From Rhizobium sp. BT04 (GTDB taxonomy: Bacteria; Pseudomonadota; Alphaproteobacteria; Rhizobiales; Rhizobiaceae), in NCBI RefSeq assembly GCF_030053135.1, contig NZ_CP125651.1, forward strand, positions 248,001 through 312,000: a DNA stretch of 64,000 nucleotides, read 5' to 3'. Positions 1 to 8,844 of this stretch are shown one piece after another. Numbering within the stretch: position 1 is the stretch's first letter; the number at the start of each line of letters is the position of its first letter. A model generated the notes under the pieces. The model was given only the letters and a program-made list of their open reading frames with translations. It was not told the DNA's origin and did not search any database. The translations under genes and the position numbers were made by a program.

Positions 1-19
1 TGCTCCTGTTCTCAGCTGA

Positions 20-769
20 TTACAGCACGCCGGCTTCGTTTTTGAGCTTGTCGACCAGTTCGGCCACCGACTTGACCTTGACGCCGGCCTTGCGGCCGGA
101 CGGCTCCTCGGTCTTCAAGACCTTCAGCCGCGGTGTGGTATCGACGCCGAAATCGGCAGGCGCCTTCTTGTCGAGCGGCTTCTTCTTCGCCTTCATGATG
201 TTCGGCAGCGAGGCATAACGCGGTTCGTTCAGCCTGAGGTCGGAGGTGATCACCGCCGGCAGCTTGATCTCGATCGTCTGCAGGCCGCCATCGACCTCGC
301 GGGTCACCTGCGCCTTGCCGTCACCGATCTCGATCTTCGAGGCGAAGGTCGCTTGGGGCATGCCGAGAAGTGCGGCCAGCATCTGGCCAGTCTGGTTCGA
401 ATCGTCGTCGATCGCCTGCTTGCCGACGATGATCAGGCCCGGCTGCTCGGCATCGGCGACACCTTTCAGGATCTTGGCGACGGCGAGCGGCTCGACCGCA
501 TCATCGGTCTCGACCAGGATCGCCCGGTCGGCGCCCATGGCAAGGGCGGTGCGCAGCGTCTCCTCGGCCTTGGCCGGGCCGATCGACACCACCACCACTT
601 CCTCGGCCTTGCCGGCTTCCTTCAGCCGCAGCGCCTCTTCCACCGAGATCTCGTCGAACGGGTTCATCGACATCTTCACATTGGCAAGCTCGACACCCGT
701 GCCATCCGGCTTCACCCGGATCTTCACGTTGTAGTCGACAACCCGTTTGACGGGCACGAGAATCTTCAT
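20..769 (-). CDS. etfB: Electron transfer flavoprotein subunit beta
   Basis: Beta subunit of a heterodimeric electron transfer flavoprotein, which takes electrons from flavin dehydrogenases and passes them to ETF:ubiquinone oxidoreductase. The 249-residue protein has the family's usual length, the opening [19 protein letters not shown], the nucleotide-binding stretch [15 protein letters not shown] (residues 117-131) and the EtfB signature around [16 protein letters not shown] (183-198). I chose the ATG at 769 over an upstream in-frame TTG (775) because AAAGGGG lies seven bases before it. It is the third gene of the leftward stcD unit, 34 bases after the cupin gene. Its partner etfA is presumably just beyond the left edge. 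Inferred role: electron acceptor for StcD or another demethylase of the locus. Confidence 0.95.
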   Translation of the reverse strand: MKILVPVKRVVDYNVKIRVKPDGTGVELANVKMSMNPFDEISVEEALRLKEAGKAEEVVVVSIGPAKAEETLRTALAMGADRAILVETDDAVEPLAVAKILKGVADAEQPGLIIVGKQAIDDDSNQTGQMLAALLGMPQATFASKIEIGDGKAQVTREVDGGLQTIEIKLPAVITSDLRLNEPRYASLPNIMKAKKKPLDKKAPADFGVDTTPRLKVLKTEEPSGRKAGVKVKSVAELVDKLKNEAGVL

Positions 770-803
770 GTGCAAACCCCTTTAATTCTCAGATTGCCGG
801 CCG

Positions 804-1406
804 TCAGTGCGGCGGTTCGGCAAGCAACACCCAGAAAGCGAAGAGCGGCGTGTCGACCGACCTCATGGCATGTTTGATGCCGGGGACATTGTAGAACGAC
901 CCGCCGACGCCGGGCGAAAACCACACCCCGTCGCCTTGCTGGAACTCTCCCTTGGACAACACGAGATAGACCTCCTCCGGCGCATGGTCATGATCCGGAT
1001 AGCGCACATCAGGCGCCATCAACGTCACCCCGAACCACAGATCGCTCCGCTCCTCCAATCCACCCGGGCCGATGATCATCGCATTGGCATGCCCATCGAC
1101 GAAGTTGTCGGTGGCCGTGTGGTCATACTTGGTGCGCCGACGCCATTCAAGCATTGGTTCGATGCCTTTGAACGTCTCGATCAATCGCGTCAGCGGAGCA
1201 TAGGAGGTATCCACCGCCAGCGCCAGATCGAGGTGATCACAGACGGGCAACCGGCTTCCGTTTCCCTCACGCGGAGCTCCCGGACGCTCCAGCGCCGCAA
1301 AAAACTGACGAACAGAGCGGCGGGCCTCCGGAGCTTTCGCGAACTGATCGAAAGCCAGAGACGCCGCATCCACGAAAAGCTGGAGGCTTTCCCTGCGTAA
1401 ACTCAT
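804..1406 (-). CDS. Cupin of the DMSP-lyase (DddQ/DddL-like) family
   Basis: A 200-residue protein whose C-terminal half is a single cupin barrel. The likely metal-binding set Tyr136, His139, His141, Glu145, Tyr147 and His179 matches the arrangement known in DddQ/DddL-type dimethylsulfoniopropionate lyases, and the helical N-terminus and length also fit that family. The start at 1406 is preceded by GGGGGGA five bases upstream; a longer frame to 1451 lacks such a site. The gene sits between stcD and etfB, so it is probably transcribed with stachydrine catabolism. The family cleaves a sulfonium zwitterion; activity on DMSP or on a quaternary ammonium analogue here is inference. It could also be a metabolite-binding cupin without lyase activity. 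Confidence 0.8.
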   Translation of the reverse strand: MSLRRESLQLFVDAASLAFDQFAKAPEARRSVRQFFAALERPGAPREGNGSRLPVCDHLDLALAVDTSYAPLTRLIETFKGIEPMLEWRRRTKYDHTATDNFVDGHANAMIIGPGGLEERSDLWFGVTLMAPDVRYPDHDHAPEEVYLVLSKGEFQQGDGVWFSPGVGGSFYNVPGIKHAMRSVDTPLFAFWVLLAEPPH

Positions 1407-1468
1407 ATCATCCCCCCGAGACGATCGGCCGACAAGCGGCCGTTCCTTCAATCATGTATCCTTGACAA

Positions 1469-3505
1469 TCATATATCCTTGACGATGCGCAGGCCGTCAT
1501 AGATGGCGGCATGTGTGTTGCGCGCAGCGACGGCATCGCCAATCCTAAACAGCTGGAACTTGCCATCGGGATTGCGGATGACGGACTGAGGTTCTCCGGA
1601 AAGAAGCTGATCATGCGACATTGCGCCGAGATTGCTCGAGCTGGGCTTCAGTTCGAAATAGAGCTCGTCGAGCGGAATGGTCCCATGATTGACGACGATC
1701 TGGTCGAAGCTCTGCTGCCTGGCAATCCCACCGTAATCGCTGCCGACATGGGCGACGAGCTGGTTGCCGCTCTTTTCGACGGCTTCCAGACGGTAGGTGA
1801 CGGTGAAGGTCACGTCATGCTTCTGGAGAGACCGCATATAGGGCACGAGATTCATGGCCATGACCTCGGGCGCGAAGGACCGGTCCGGCGTCATGATCTC
1901 GACCTTGGCGCCTGCCTTGGCGAGAAACTCTGCCGCCTGCAGGCCGGCATGATCGCCGGCGTCGTCAAAGATCAGCACGTTGGTTCCAGGCTTCACGTCG
2001 CCGGAGATGATATCCCACGACGAGACCACCAGGTCGTTGCCGCTCGCAAGGACCTCGGTATGCGGCAGGCCGCCGGTCGCGATGATGACGACATCGGGAT
2101 TCTCCGCCTCGATGGTGTCCGCTTCCGCCCAGGTGTTGAAGTGGAAGGTGACGTCGTATTTCTCGCACTGGCTCATGCGCCAGTCGATGATGCTGATCAT
2201 CTCCTTGCGGCGCTCGCTTTGAGCGGTGAGCCGGATCTGACCGCCGGGATTGTTCGCCGCTTCGAAAACGACGACCTCATGGCCACGTTCTCCGGCGACG
2301 CGCGCCGCTTCCAGACCGGCCGGGCCGGCGCCGACGATGACGACCTTTTTCTTGGCGTCGGCCTTGGCCACGATATGCGGCATGGTCAGTTCGCGGCCGG
2401 TGGCGGCATTGTGGATGCAGAAGGCCGCCCCGCCCTGGTAGATGCGATCGAGACAGTAATTGGCGCCGACACAGGGACGAATATCGTCTTCCCGCCTTTC
2501 GATGATCTTGCGGACGATATGCGGGTCGGTCATGTGGGCGCGGGTCATGCCGACCATGTCGACCTTGCCGGAGGCGATCGCGTGGCGCGCGGTGGCAACG
2601 TCAGGGATTTTCGCCGCATGGAAGGTCGGGAAATTGGTTGCGGCGCGAATTTCGCCGGCGAAATCGAGATGCGGTGAATTCGCCATGCCCTGGATCGGGA
2701 TCACGTCAGTGAGGCCCGCATCGGTATCGATGTGGCCGCGAATGACGTTCAGGTAATCGATGAGGCCGCTTTCCTTCAGCCGCTTGGAGATTTCCAAGCC
2801 TTCGGCCTTGCCGGTACCGCCCGGAAGACATTCGTCGGCGGTATAGCGCACACCCAGAATGAAGTCGTTCCCCACCCTGTGCCGGATCGCCTTGAAGACG
2901 TCGAAACAGAAGCGCAAACGGTTATCGAGCGAGCCGCCGTAGGGACCGTCGAGTTCGTTGGTAAGCGGCGACGTGAACTGGTCGATCAGATGGCCGTAGG
3001 CCTCCAGTTCGACACCGTCCATGCCGCCCGCCTTCATGCGTTCCGCAGCGTCGGCGAAATCCTTGATGATGCGCTCGATGTCCCAATCTTCCACCTTCTT
3101 CGGGAAGGCGCGGTGGGACGCCTCGCGCTGATGCGATGGGGCTACCACAGGCAGCCAGTCGCCCTTGTCCCAACGTGTGCGCCGGCCGAGATGGGTGAGC
3201 TGGATCATGATCGCCGCTCCCTCTTCATGCACGGCGTCGGTCATCTCCCTGATCCAGGGCACGATCTCGTCCTTGTAGGCAAGCAGGTTGTTGAACACCG
3301 GTGGGCTGTCCCTCGAAACCGCGGCCGAACCGGCCGTCATCGTCAAGGCCACGCCGCCTTTTGCCCGCTCCACCGTATAGGCGCGATACCTCTCCTTGGG
3401 CATGCCGTCTTCCGGATAAGCCGGCTCATGGGAGGTCACGATGATACGGTTGCGCAGCTTCAAATGCTTGAGCTGGTAGGGCTGAAGGAGGGGATCGTTC
3501 GACAT
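1469..3505 (-). CDS. stcD: N-methylproline demethylase (StcD-type FMN/FAD oxidoreductase)
   Basis: A 678-residue protein of the trimethylamine-dehydrogenase/2,4-dienoyl-CoA reductase fold, closely resembling the S. meliloti stachydrine protein StcD as I remember it. Residues 1-370 form the FMN-binding TIM barrel. Cys345, Cys351 and Cys363 lie where TMADH binds its 4Fe-4S cluster, but the second cluster position is Ala348. A Rossmann motif G392-x-G394-x-x-G397 opens the FAD/NAD domain. The expected reaction is oxidative N-demethylation of N-methylproline to proline with electrons going to ETF. I chose the start at 3505 (MSNDPLLQPYQ) because it gives the family length. It is the first gene of the leftward unit and is divergent from a TetR gene. 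Confidence 0.92.
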   Translation of the reverse strand: MSNDPLLQPYQLKHLKLRNRIIVTSHEPAYPEDGMPKERYRAYTVERAKGGVALTMTAGSAAVSRDSPPVFNNLLAYKDEIVPWIREMTDAVHEEGAAIMIQLTHLGRRTRWDKGDWLPVVAPSHQREASHRAFPKKVEDWDIERIIKDFADAAERMKAGGMDGVELEAYGHLIDQFTSPLTNELDGPYGGSLDNRLRFCFDVFKAIRHRVGNDFILGVRYTADECLPGGTGKAEGLEISKRLKESGLIDYLNVIRGHIDTDAGLTDVIPIQGMANSPHLDFAGEIRAATNFPTFHAAKIPDVATARHAIASGKVDMVGMTRAHMTDPHIVRKIIERREDDIRPCVGANYCLDRIYQGGAAFCIHNAATGRELTMPHIVAKADAKKKVVIVGAGPAGLEAARVAGERGHEVVVFEAANNPGGQIRLTAQSERRKEMISIIDWRMSQCEKYDVTFHFNTWAEADTIEAENPDVVIIATGGLPHTEVLASGNDLVVSSWDIISGDVKPGTNVLIFDDAGDHAGLQAAEFLAKAGAKVEIMTPDRSFAPEVMAMNLVPYMRSLQKHDVTFTVTYRLEAVEKSGNQLVAHVGSDYGGIARQQSFDQIVVNHGTIPLDELYFELKPSSSNLGAMSHDQLLSGEPQSVIRNPDGKFQLFRIGDAVAARNTHAAIYDGLRIVKDI

Positions 3506-3550
3506 GGGCCGTGGTTCCGGATTAAAAACGTCAGAGGAGACGCTAAGGGC

Positions 3551-3612
3551 AATGTACATATGTGTCAACGTTGAAAACATATGGGTCGTTGTTTTCGACA
3601 CTCATGTACATT
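3551..3612. promoter_or_regulatory. Two-armed dyad in the stcD/tetR divergent promoter region
   Basis: AATGTACATATGTGTC at 3551-3566 is mirrored by GACACTCATGTACATT at 3597-3612. The 16-base arms match at 14 positions around one centre (3581.5). Each arm also contains the perfect 8-base palindrome ATGTACAT. The dyad lies 46 bases upstream of the stcD start and 41 upstream of the tetR start, so it is well placed as an operator for the TetR protein on both promoters. The role is inferred; the symmetry is seen directly. Confidence 0.65.
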
Positions 3613-3652
3613 TTTCTTGTGCGCCGCTGGATAATTTGATAGGAGATAGCCT

Positions 3653-4282
3653 ATGGATCAGGCTCTGAACGACACTGGCTGGCGCGGATCACAGGAGGGA
3701 TGGCTGGAAGCGGCTTACCACTCGCTGCTGGATTCCGGCGTGGATTCAGTGAAAATTCTGCCGCTGGCGAAGAGGCTCAATCTCTCGCGCACGAGCTTCT
3801 ACTGGTTCTTCAAGGATCGGGAAGAGCTGCTGGCCGCGCTCGTGGCGCGGTGGCGCGACAAAAACACCGGCAACATCGTCAAGCAGTCCGAAGCTTACGC
3901 GGAATCGCTCGCAGAGGCGATGCTCAACGTCTTCGATTGCTGGCTCAACAATGATCTGTTCGACGCCAGGTTCGAATTCGCCGTGCGCAGCTGGGCGCTG
4001 CAGTCCGACGAGATTCTCGCCGAGGTCCGGCAAGCCGATCAGCTCCGGCTTGATGCGCTCAAGCGGATGTTTATCCGCTTCGGGCTACCAGAAGCGACAT
4101 CAGATGTCCGAGCGCGAACAACTTACCTCGTGCAGATCGGATACATCTCTATGCAAGCCAAGGAGGAACTCGCCGTCCGCATGAAACGGATCCCCGAATA
4201 TATCGCGATCTACACCGGCGAAGTGCCGCAGCAGAGGGAGCTCGATCGCTTCTTCTCGCGGCATGGCTACAGGCCCGGTTAG
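3653..4282 (+). CDS. TetR/AcrR family transcriptional regulator
   Basis: A 209-residue regulator. The N-terminal TetR helix-turn-helix covers about residues 20-65 (SVKILPLAKRLNLSRTSFYW followed by FFKDREELLAALVARW), and the all-helical C-terminal half would bind the ligand and dimerise. GGAGA precedes the ATG. It is divergent from stcD and leads a rightward unit with proC and the betaine transporter, starting 11 bases before proC. It is a good candidate for a stachydrine- or betaine-responsive repressor of both directions through the dyad at 3551-3612. The inducer cannot be read from sequence. Confidence 0.92.
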   Translation: MDQALNDTGWRGSQEGWLEAAYHSLLDSGVDSVKILPLAKRLNLSRTSFYWFFKDREELLAALVARWRDKNTGNIVKQSEAYAESLAEAMLNVFDCWLNNDLFDARFEFAVRSWALQSDEILAEVRQADQLRLDALKRMFIRFGLPEATSDVRARTTYLVQIGYISMQAKEELAVRMKRIPEYIAIYTGEVPQQRELDRFFSRHGYRPG

Positions 4283-4293
4283 GGAAGGCCGGG

Positions 4294-5088
4294 ATGAGCG
4301 CTTCCTTGAGGATCGGTATCATTGGTGGCGGTGGCTGGCTTGGCGGAGCAATCGCCGGCTCGATCCTTGATGCCGGCCTGGTCGAACCTCGAAATCTCTT
4401 CCTCTCCTATCGTAGTGAAGAGCCGCGCCGCTTCCCGAATTCTTTCCTGACCACCGACAATCAGGCGCTTGCCGACCGCTCGGACGTGATCCTTCTCTCC
4501 GTCCGTCCTGATGACTGGCATGCTCTTGATGCCGATGCCGGCGGCAAGCTGGTCATCTCGGTGATGGCGGGCATCCGCCTGGGCGCACTGTCTGAACGTC
4601 ACAACACTGGTCGCGTCGTCCGCGCTTTGCCGAATGCCGCCGCCGAAGTGGCCAAGTCCTATACGCCGTGGATTGGCGCGAGCGATGTCACCGAAGACGA
4701 CCGGGCGCTCGTCCGCGCGATTTTTCAGGCATGCGGATCTGAGGACGAGGTCGCAAGGGAAAGCGACATTGATTACCTCACCGGTCTTTCCGGTTCCGGA
4801 CCGGCTTTCCCGGCACTGCTCGCGGCAGCCATGATGAGCGACGCCGTCGCAAATGGCCTGCCGGCGGCGATTGCACGCCGCGCCGCCAACACGGTGATCA
4901 CAGGCGCCGGCCGCCTGCTGGAGCGCCGCGACGAATGTCCTGACGACCTTGTTCAAACCTTTCTCGGCTATCGCGGTACCACGGCGGCAGCCATCGAAGG
5001 CATGCGCGCGGCCGGGTTCGACGCTTCGGTCGCCAAGGGATTATCGGCGGCATTCAAGAAATCGGTGAGTATGGGAGACGCTTCCTGA
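4294..5088 (+). CDS. proC: Pyrroline-5-carboxylate reductase family protein
   Basis: A 264-residue protein with the NAD(P)-binding Rossmann motif GIIGGGGWLGGAI (residues 8-20), the P5CR core RALPNAAAEVAKSYTPW, and the C-terminal dimerisation and substrate motif LSGSGPAF. The family reduces pyrroline-5-carboxylate to proline or related cyclic imines. Because this copy lies between the TetR gene and the betaine importer, it may be a dedicated catabolic paralogue acting on a stachydrine-derived imine rather than the biosynthetic enzyme; that is inference. AGGGAAGG precedes the ATG. The gene is followed by 67 bases before the binding-protein gene. Confidence 0.85.
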   Translation: MSASLRIGIIGGGGWLGGAIAGSILDAGLVEPRNLFLSYRSEEPRRFPNSFLTTDNQALADRSDVILLSVRPDDWHALDADAGGKLVISVMAGIRLGALSERHNTGRVVRALPNAAAEVAKSYTPWIGASDVTEDDRALVRAIFQACGSEDEVARESDIDYLTGLSGSGPAFPALLAAAMMSDAVANGLPAAIARRAANTVITGAGRLLERRDECPDDLVQTFLGYRGTTAAAIEGMRAAGFDASVAKGLSAAFKKSVSMGDAS

Positions 5089-5155
5089 CAACCGTTGGAG
5101 CGGGTCCTGCGGCGCCCCGCTCAGCAAAACCGGCCGCTAAACAGAGGGAACGAGA

Positions 5156-6157
5156 ATGAAAAAACTACTCGCATCGACATGTCTGACGTTCGGCCTGATC
5201 GGCGGGGCATCTTTCGCCAGCGCCGCCGAATGCGGCACGGTGACCATTGCCAGCATGAACTGGCAGAGTGCGGAGGTTCTCTCTAACCTCGACAAGCTCA
5301 TCCTCAACGAAGGTTATGGCTGCGACGCCGAAATCACCGTCGGCGATACCGTCCCGACGATCACCTCCATGGCCGAAAAGGGCCAGCCGGATATCGCGCC
5401 GGAAGCCTGGATCGACCTGCTGCCGGATGTCGTCAAGAAGGGGACGGATGAAGGCCGTATTGTCCAGGTCGGCTCTCCGCTGCCCGATGGCGGCGTACAG
5501 GGCTGGTGGATTCCTAAGTATCTTGCCGATGCCCATCCCGATATCAAGACCATCGGTGATGTGCTGAAGCATCCGGAACTCTTCCCCGATCCCGAAGATT
5601 CGAAGAAGGGCGCCATCTACAACGGGCCGCAGGGCTGGGGCGGCACCGTGGTGACCACGCAGCTCTACAAAGCCTTCGAAGCCGAGAAGGCGGGCTTCAC
5701 CCTCGTCGATACCGGTTCGGCTGCCGGCCTCGATGGTTCGATCGCCAAGGCTTACGAACGCAAGGAGGGCTGGGCCGGCTATTACTGGGCGCCGACCGCG
5801 CTGCTCGGCAAGTATCAGATGGTCAAGCTCGAAGCCGGCGTGCCGAACGACGCTGCCGAATGGAAGCGCTGCAATACCGTCGCCGATTGCCCCGATCCGA
5901 AGCCGAATGCATGGCCGGTCGATCACGTGGTGACCCTGGTTGCCAAGCCTTTTTCGGAAAAGGTCGGGCCTGAGGTCATGGACTACCTGAAGAAGCGCTC
6001 CTGGAGCAATGACACGGTCAACAAGCTGATGGCGTGGATGACCGACAACCAGGCGACCGGCGAAGATGGCGCCAAGCACTTCCTGAAGGAAAACAAGGAC
6101 CTCTGGACCAAGTGGGTCTCGCCTGAGGCAGCCGCGAAGATCGAAGCGGCTCTTTAA
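5156..6157 (+). CDS. Glycine betaine/proline betaine ABC transporter substrate-binding protein
   Basis: Periplasmic binding protein of the OpuAC/ProX superfamily, 333 residues. The Sec signal peptide covers about residues 1-23 and ends in an ASA site before AECG. The mature part begins with the family's TVTIASMNWQSAEVL and has many tryptophans (ASMNW, QGWWIP, QGWGG, EGWAGYYW), as expected for an aromatic box holding a quaternary ammonium group. AGGGAACGAGA precedes the ATG. It is followed by its permease and ATPase genes. Proline betaine is the likeliest substrate given StcD next door; glycine betaine or choline cannot be excluded. Confidence 0.93.
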   Translation: MKKLLASTCLTFGLIGGASFASAAECGTVTIASMNWQSAEVLSNLDKLILNEGYGCDAEITVGDTVPTITSMAEKGQPDIAPEAWIDLLPDVVKKGTDEGRIVQVGSPLPDGGVQGWWIPKYLADAHPDIKTIGDVLKHPELFPDPEDSKKGAIYNGPQGWGGTVVTTQLYKAFEAEKAGFTLVDTGSAAGLDGSIAKAYERKEGWAGYYWAPTALLGKYQMVKLEAGVPNDAAEWKRCNTVADCPDPKPNAWPVDHVVTLVAKPFSEKVGPEVMDYLKKRSWSNDTVNKLMAWMTDNQATGEDGAKHFLKENKDLWTKWVSPEAAAKIEAAL

Positions 6158-6168
6158 CACTGACTATT

Positions 6169-6190
6169 GCGGTGCGCGAAAGCGCACCGC
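6169..6190 (+). other. Intra-operon RNA hairpin with GAAA tetraloop
   Basis: GCGGTGCGC (6169-6177), loop GAAA (6178-6181) and GCGCACCGC (6182-6190) form a perfect nine-pair stem 11 bases after the binding-protein stop codon and 61 bases before the permease start. There is no U-tract, so it is not a classic terminator. Such hairpins after binding-protein genes usually protect the upstream message from 3' exonucleases and raise the yield of the periplasmic component. Confidence 0.7.
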
Positions 6191-6251
6191 TTCTCGCTGC
6201 CGATAAAATCAAAAAGACTGCCACGGCTGTTTGAAGAAAAAGGGGAACCGA

Positions 6252-7139
6252 ATGGAATGGTTTTATAAATTCCCGCATATGGACGACGACGCCCTTCGCA
6301 ATCTGAAGAAGGCGATCGATGACGGTTTTCGCACATTTACCCGCAGCTATGGCGACGCGATCGAAAGCCTCTTCTCCCCGCTGCAGCATTTCCTCATCGC
6401 CGCCGACCGCTTCATGACGCAGACGCCGTGGCCGATCATTACGGCAATCATCCTCGTCATCGCATGGTTTGCGAGCCGCAACCTGAAGATCGTCTTCGGC
6501 TGTCTCGTCACACTGCTGCTGATTGGCTATTTCGACATGTGGGACGATACGATGCGGACGGTCTCGATGATCTTCGTCTGTACCGTGCTTTCCATCTCCA
6601 TCGGCATCCCGATGGGGATCTTGATGGCCCGTTCCGACCGGCTGCAACGCGTTATCAATCCGATCCTCGACGTCATGCAGACCATGCCGAGCTTCGTCTA
6701 TCTCATCCCTGTCGTCATGCTTCTCGGCATCGGTAAGGTGCCGGGCCTGATCGCCGTCGTCATCTACGCCATCCCGCCGATGATAAGGCTGACGGATCTC
6801 GGCATCAGGCTGGTCGACAAGGACGTGCTGGAGGCAGCCGATGCGTTCGGAACGTCGAGCTCGCAGAAGCTGTTCAAGGTTCAGCTGCCGCTGGCCCTTC
6901 CCACCATCATGGCCGGCATCAACCAGACCATCATGATGGCGCTCGCCATGGTGGTCGTCGCCTCGATGATCGGCGTCCAGGGCCTTGGCCAGCCGGTTCT
7001 GAAGGCGATCGCCAACCAGTATTTCACCCTGGGTATTTTCAACGGCCTTGCCATCGTCGGCATTGCCATCATCTTCGACCGGGTCAGCCAGGCGTATGGC
7101 AAGCGGCTCCAGAAGCATCGGGAGATCGTCCATGGCTGA
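6252..7139 (+). CDS. Glycine betaine/proline betaine ABC transporter permease (ProW-like)
   Basis: Inner-membrane permease of 295 residues with a short hydrophilic N-terminus, a hydrophobic segment near residues 60-90, and a BPD_transp_1 domain over about residues 95-285. The EAA loop that contacts the ATPase reads EAADAFGTSSSQKLFKVQLP. The ATG at 6252 has GGGGAA just upstream and is preferred to a TTG at 6231. The last eight bases overlap the ATPase gene, showing translational coupling. Confidence 0.93.
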   Translation: MEWFYKFPHMDDDALRNLKKAIDDGFRTFTRSYGDAIESLFSPLQHFLIAADRFMTQTPWPIITAIILVIAWFASRNLKIVFGCLVTLLLIGYFDMWDDTMRTVSMIFVCTVLSISIGIPMGILMARSDRLQRVINPILDVMQTMPSFVYLIPVVMLLGIGKVPGLIAVVIYAIPPMIRLTDLGIRLVDKDVLEAADAFGTSSSQKLFKVQLPLALPTIMAGINQTIMMALAMVVVASMIGVQGLGQPVLKAIANQYFTLGIFNGLAIVGIAIIFDRVSQAYGKRLQKHREIVHG

Positions 7140-8211
7140 TCATCGGTTCGGCGGCATCAAGATCCGCCATCTCTACAAGATCTTCGGTCCGAACCCTGGC
7201 GCTCATGTGGATGCCGTCCAAAAGGGATTGTCGAAGACCGAGCTCAACGAAAAGCACGGCCACGTGCTGGGCCTGAAGGATATCAATGTCGAGATTCCCT
7301 CCGGCCGCATCCAGGTCATCATGGGTCTTTCGGGTTCGGGCAAGTCGACGCTCATCCGCCACATCAACCGTCTGATCGACCCGACATCAGGCGAGGTGCT
7401 CGTCGACGGCGTCGATGTCGTGAAGATGAACGACACGGAATTGCGGACGTTTCGCCGGCACCAGACGGCAATGGTGTTTCAGAAGTTCGCGCTCCTGCCG
7501 CACCGGAACGTTCTCGACAACACCATCTTCGGCCTTGAAGTACAGGGCATGGAGCGCCCGAAGGCCATCGATGTCGCGATGCGCTGGCTGGAACGGGTCG
7601 GCCTCAAGGGCTTCGAGCAGAAATATCCCAACCAGCTCTCCGGCGGCATGCAGCAGCGCGTCGGCCTGGCGCGCGCCCTTTCCAACGATGCGCCGGTCCT
7701 TTTGATGGACGAAGCCTATTCGGCGCTCGACCCTTTGATCCGCATGGACATGCAGACGGTCCTTCTCGACATTCAGAAGGAAATCAAGAAAACCATCGTC
7801 TTCATCACCCACGATCTCGACGAAGCGCTTCGCCTGGGTGACCAGATTGCCATCCTGCGCGATGGCGAAGTCATCCAGCAAGGCACCAGCCAGGACATCG
7901 TTCTGCGGCCGGCAGACGCCTACATCGCCAACTTCGTCAAGGAGGTCAATCGCGGCCGGGTCATCCAGGTAGAAGCCGTGATGACACCCCTGCACTCCAG
8001 CACGGTACCGGGCGGATTGACGATTGCATCAGGCACAACAGTCGAAGAGGCCGTCCGGATTCTGGCATCGTCGCCGGATGCCGATGCCAGGGTGGTTTCG
8101 CCGTCGGGAGAAGCCTTGGGGCTCGTCACCTTCCGCCAGCTTGCCGGCGCCATGGTGAACTCGCAGGAGGTGGCACCCCAACGCGACAATACGCTTTCGG
8201 TCGCACTTTGA
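7132..8211 (+). CDS. Glycine betaine/proline betaine ABC transporter ATP-binding protein (ProV-like)
   Basis: ATPase of 359 residues energising the betaine importer. It has Walker A GLSGSGKST (65-73), signature LSGGMQQR (169-176), Walker B LLMDEA (190-195) and a His-loop in FITHDLDEA. The extended N-terminus (about residues 20-48) is typical of the ProV/OpuAA group. The C-terminal 90 residues resemble a single degenerate CBS module, which in OpuA-type transporters senses ionic strength. The start at 7132 overlaps the permease gene by eight bases. It is the last gene of the rightward TetR-led unit. Confidence 0.94.
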   Translation: MADHRFGGIKIRHLYKIFGPNPGAHVDAVQKGLSKTELNEKHGHVLGLKDINVEIPSGRIQVIMGLSGSGKSTLIRHINRLIDPTSGEVLVDGVDVVKMNDTELRTFRRHQTAMVFQKFALLPHRNVLDNTIFGLEVQGMERPKAIDVAMRWLERVGLKGFEQKYPNQLSGGMQQRVGLARALSNDAPVLLMDEAYSALDPLIRMDMQTVLLDIQKEIKKTIVFITHDLDEALRLGDQIAILRDGEVIQQGTSQDIVLRPADAYIANFVKEVNRGRVIQVEAVMTPLHSSTVPGGLTIASGTTVEEAVRILASSPDADARVVSPSGEALGLVTFRQLAGAMVNSQEVAPQRDNTLSVAL

Positions 8212-8311
8212 AGCTTCGTTGAGGCCATCTTTCCCGTTCGATGGCGACACCGATTTCAGCGAGGTCGCCATATTAGGAACTGGGAAGTCGGCCGCGTGAC
8301 GCTTCGGGATA

Positions 8312-8844
8312 ATGATGTCGAAACTCTTCCCGCTTCTGTTTTCCGTCCGCCTGCGTGGACACACTTTGCGCAACAGGATCGTCTTCGGAGCGCATACGGC
8401 AAACATGGTGAGCGACGGCGTGCCGGGCGACCAGCATGTCGCCTACTATGCCGAACGTGCGATCGGTGGCGCCGGCTCGGCGGCAATTTCCTGCTCGCCG
8501 GAATGCAGCCTCGCCGAGCCCAGATCCTCGATCTCATCGGCTGGTACGAGCGCCAGTTGACGAAAGTCGGGGTCGATATCCGGCTCAATTCCTATATCGA
8601 GGCATCGGATGTCGACGCCATCGGCGCCGATGCCGTCATCCTGGCGACCGGTTCCTATTCCCCCGAAACCGGCTTCCAGAAGGCGCTGCCGTCCATCGAG
8701 ACGCCGCCCGGCATGGACCAGGGAAACGTCTTCGGCATCGAGGCCGTTATGGCGAGGCAGGCAAGGCCGAGCAGACGCATTCTCCTGCTGGACGAGGGCG
8801 GCGGCTGGCGCGGCTGCGGAACCGCCTGGAAGCTCGCCGAATGA
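8312..8844 (+). pseudogene. Remnant of an FMN/FAD oxidoreductase (StcD/DgcA family) with internal deletion
   Basis: Two pieces of one gene are visible in different frames. From 8312 the frame reads KLFPLLFSVRLRGHTLRNRI and continues to YYAERAIGGAG, the first 50 or so residues of an FMN barrel. From about 8480 the frame resuming with NFLLAGMQPRRAQILDLIGW matches the FAD/NAD domain and ends with GGGWRGCGTAWKLAE at 8844. Several hundred codons between them, including the FMN and Fe-S sites, are missing, and the C-terminus is also cut. It is a dead relic of a second demethylase-type oxidoreductase next to the betaine importer. Confidence 0.8.

Noticed and set aside
1511..2677. Long open frame antisense to stcD
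   Set aside because: It mirrors a clear coding gene in high-GC DNA, has poor composition and no ribosome site. The same applies to the long antisense frames at 11505-13364 and 20441-21943.
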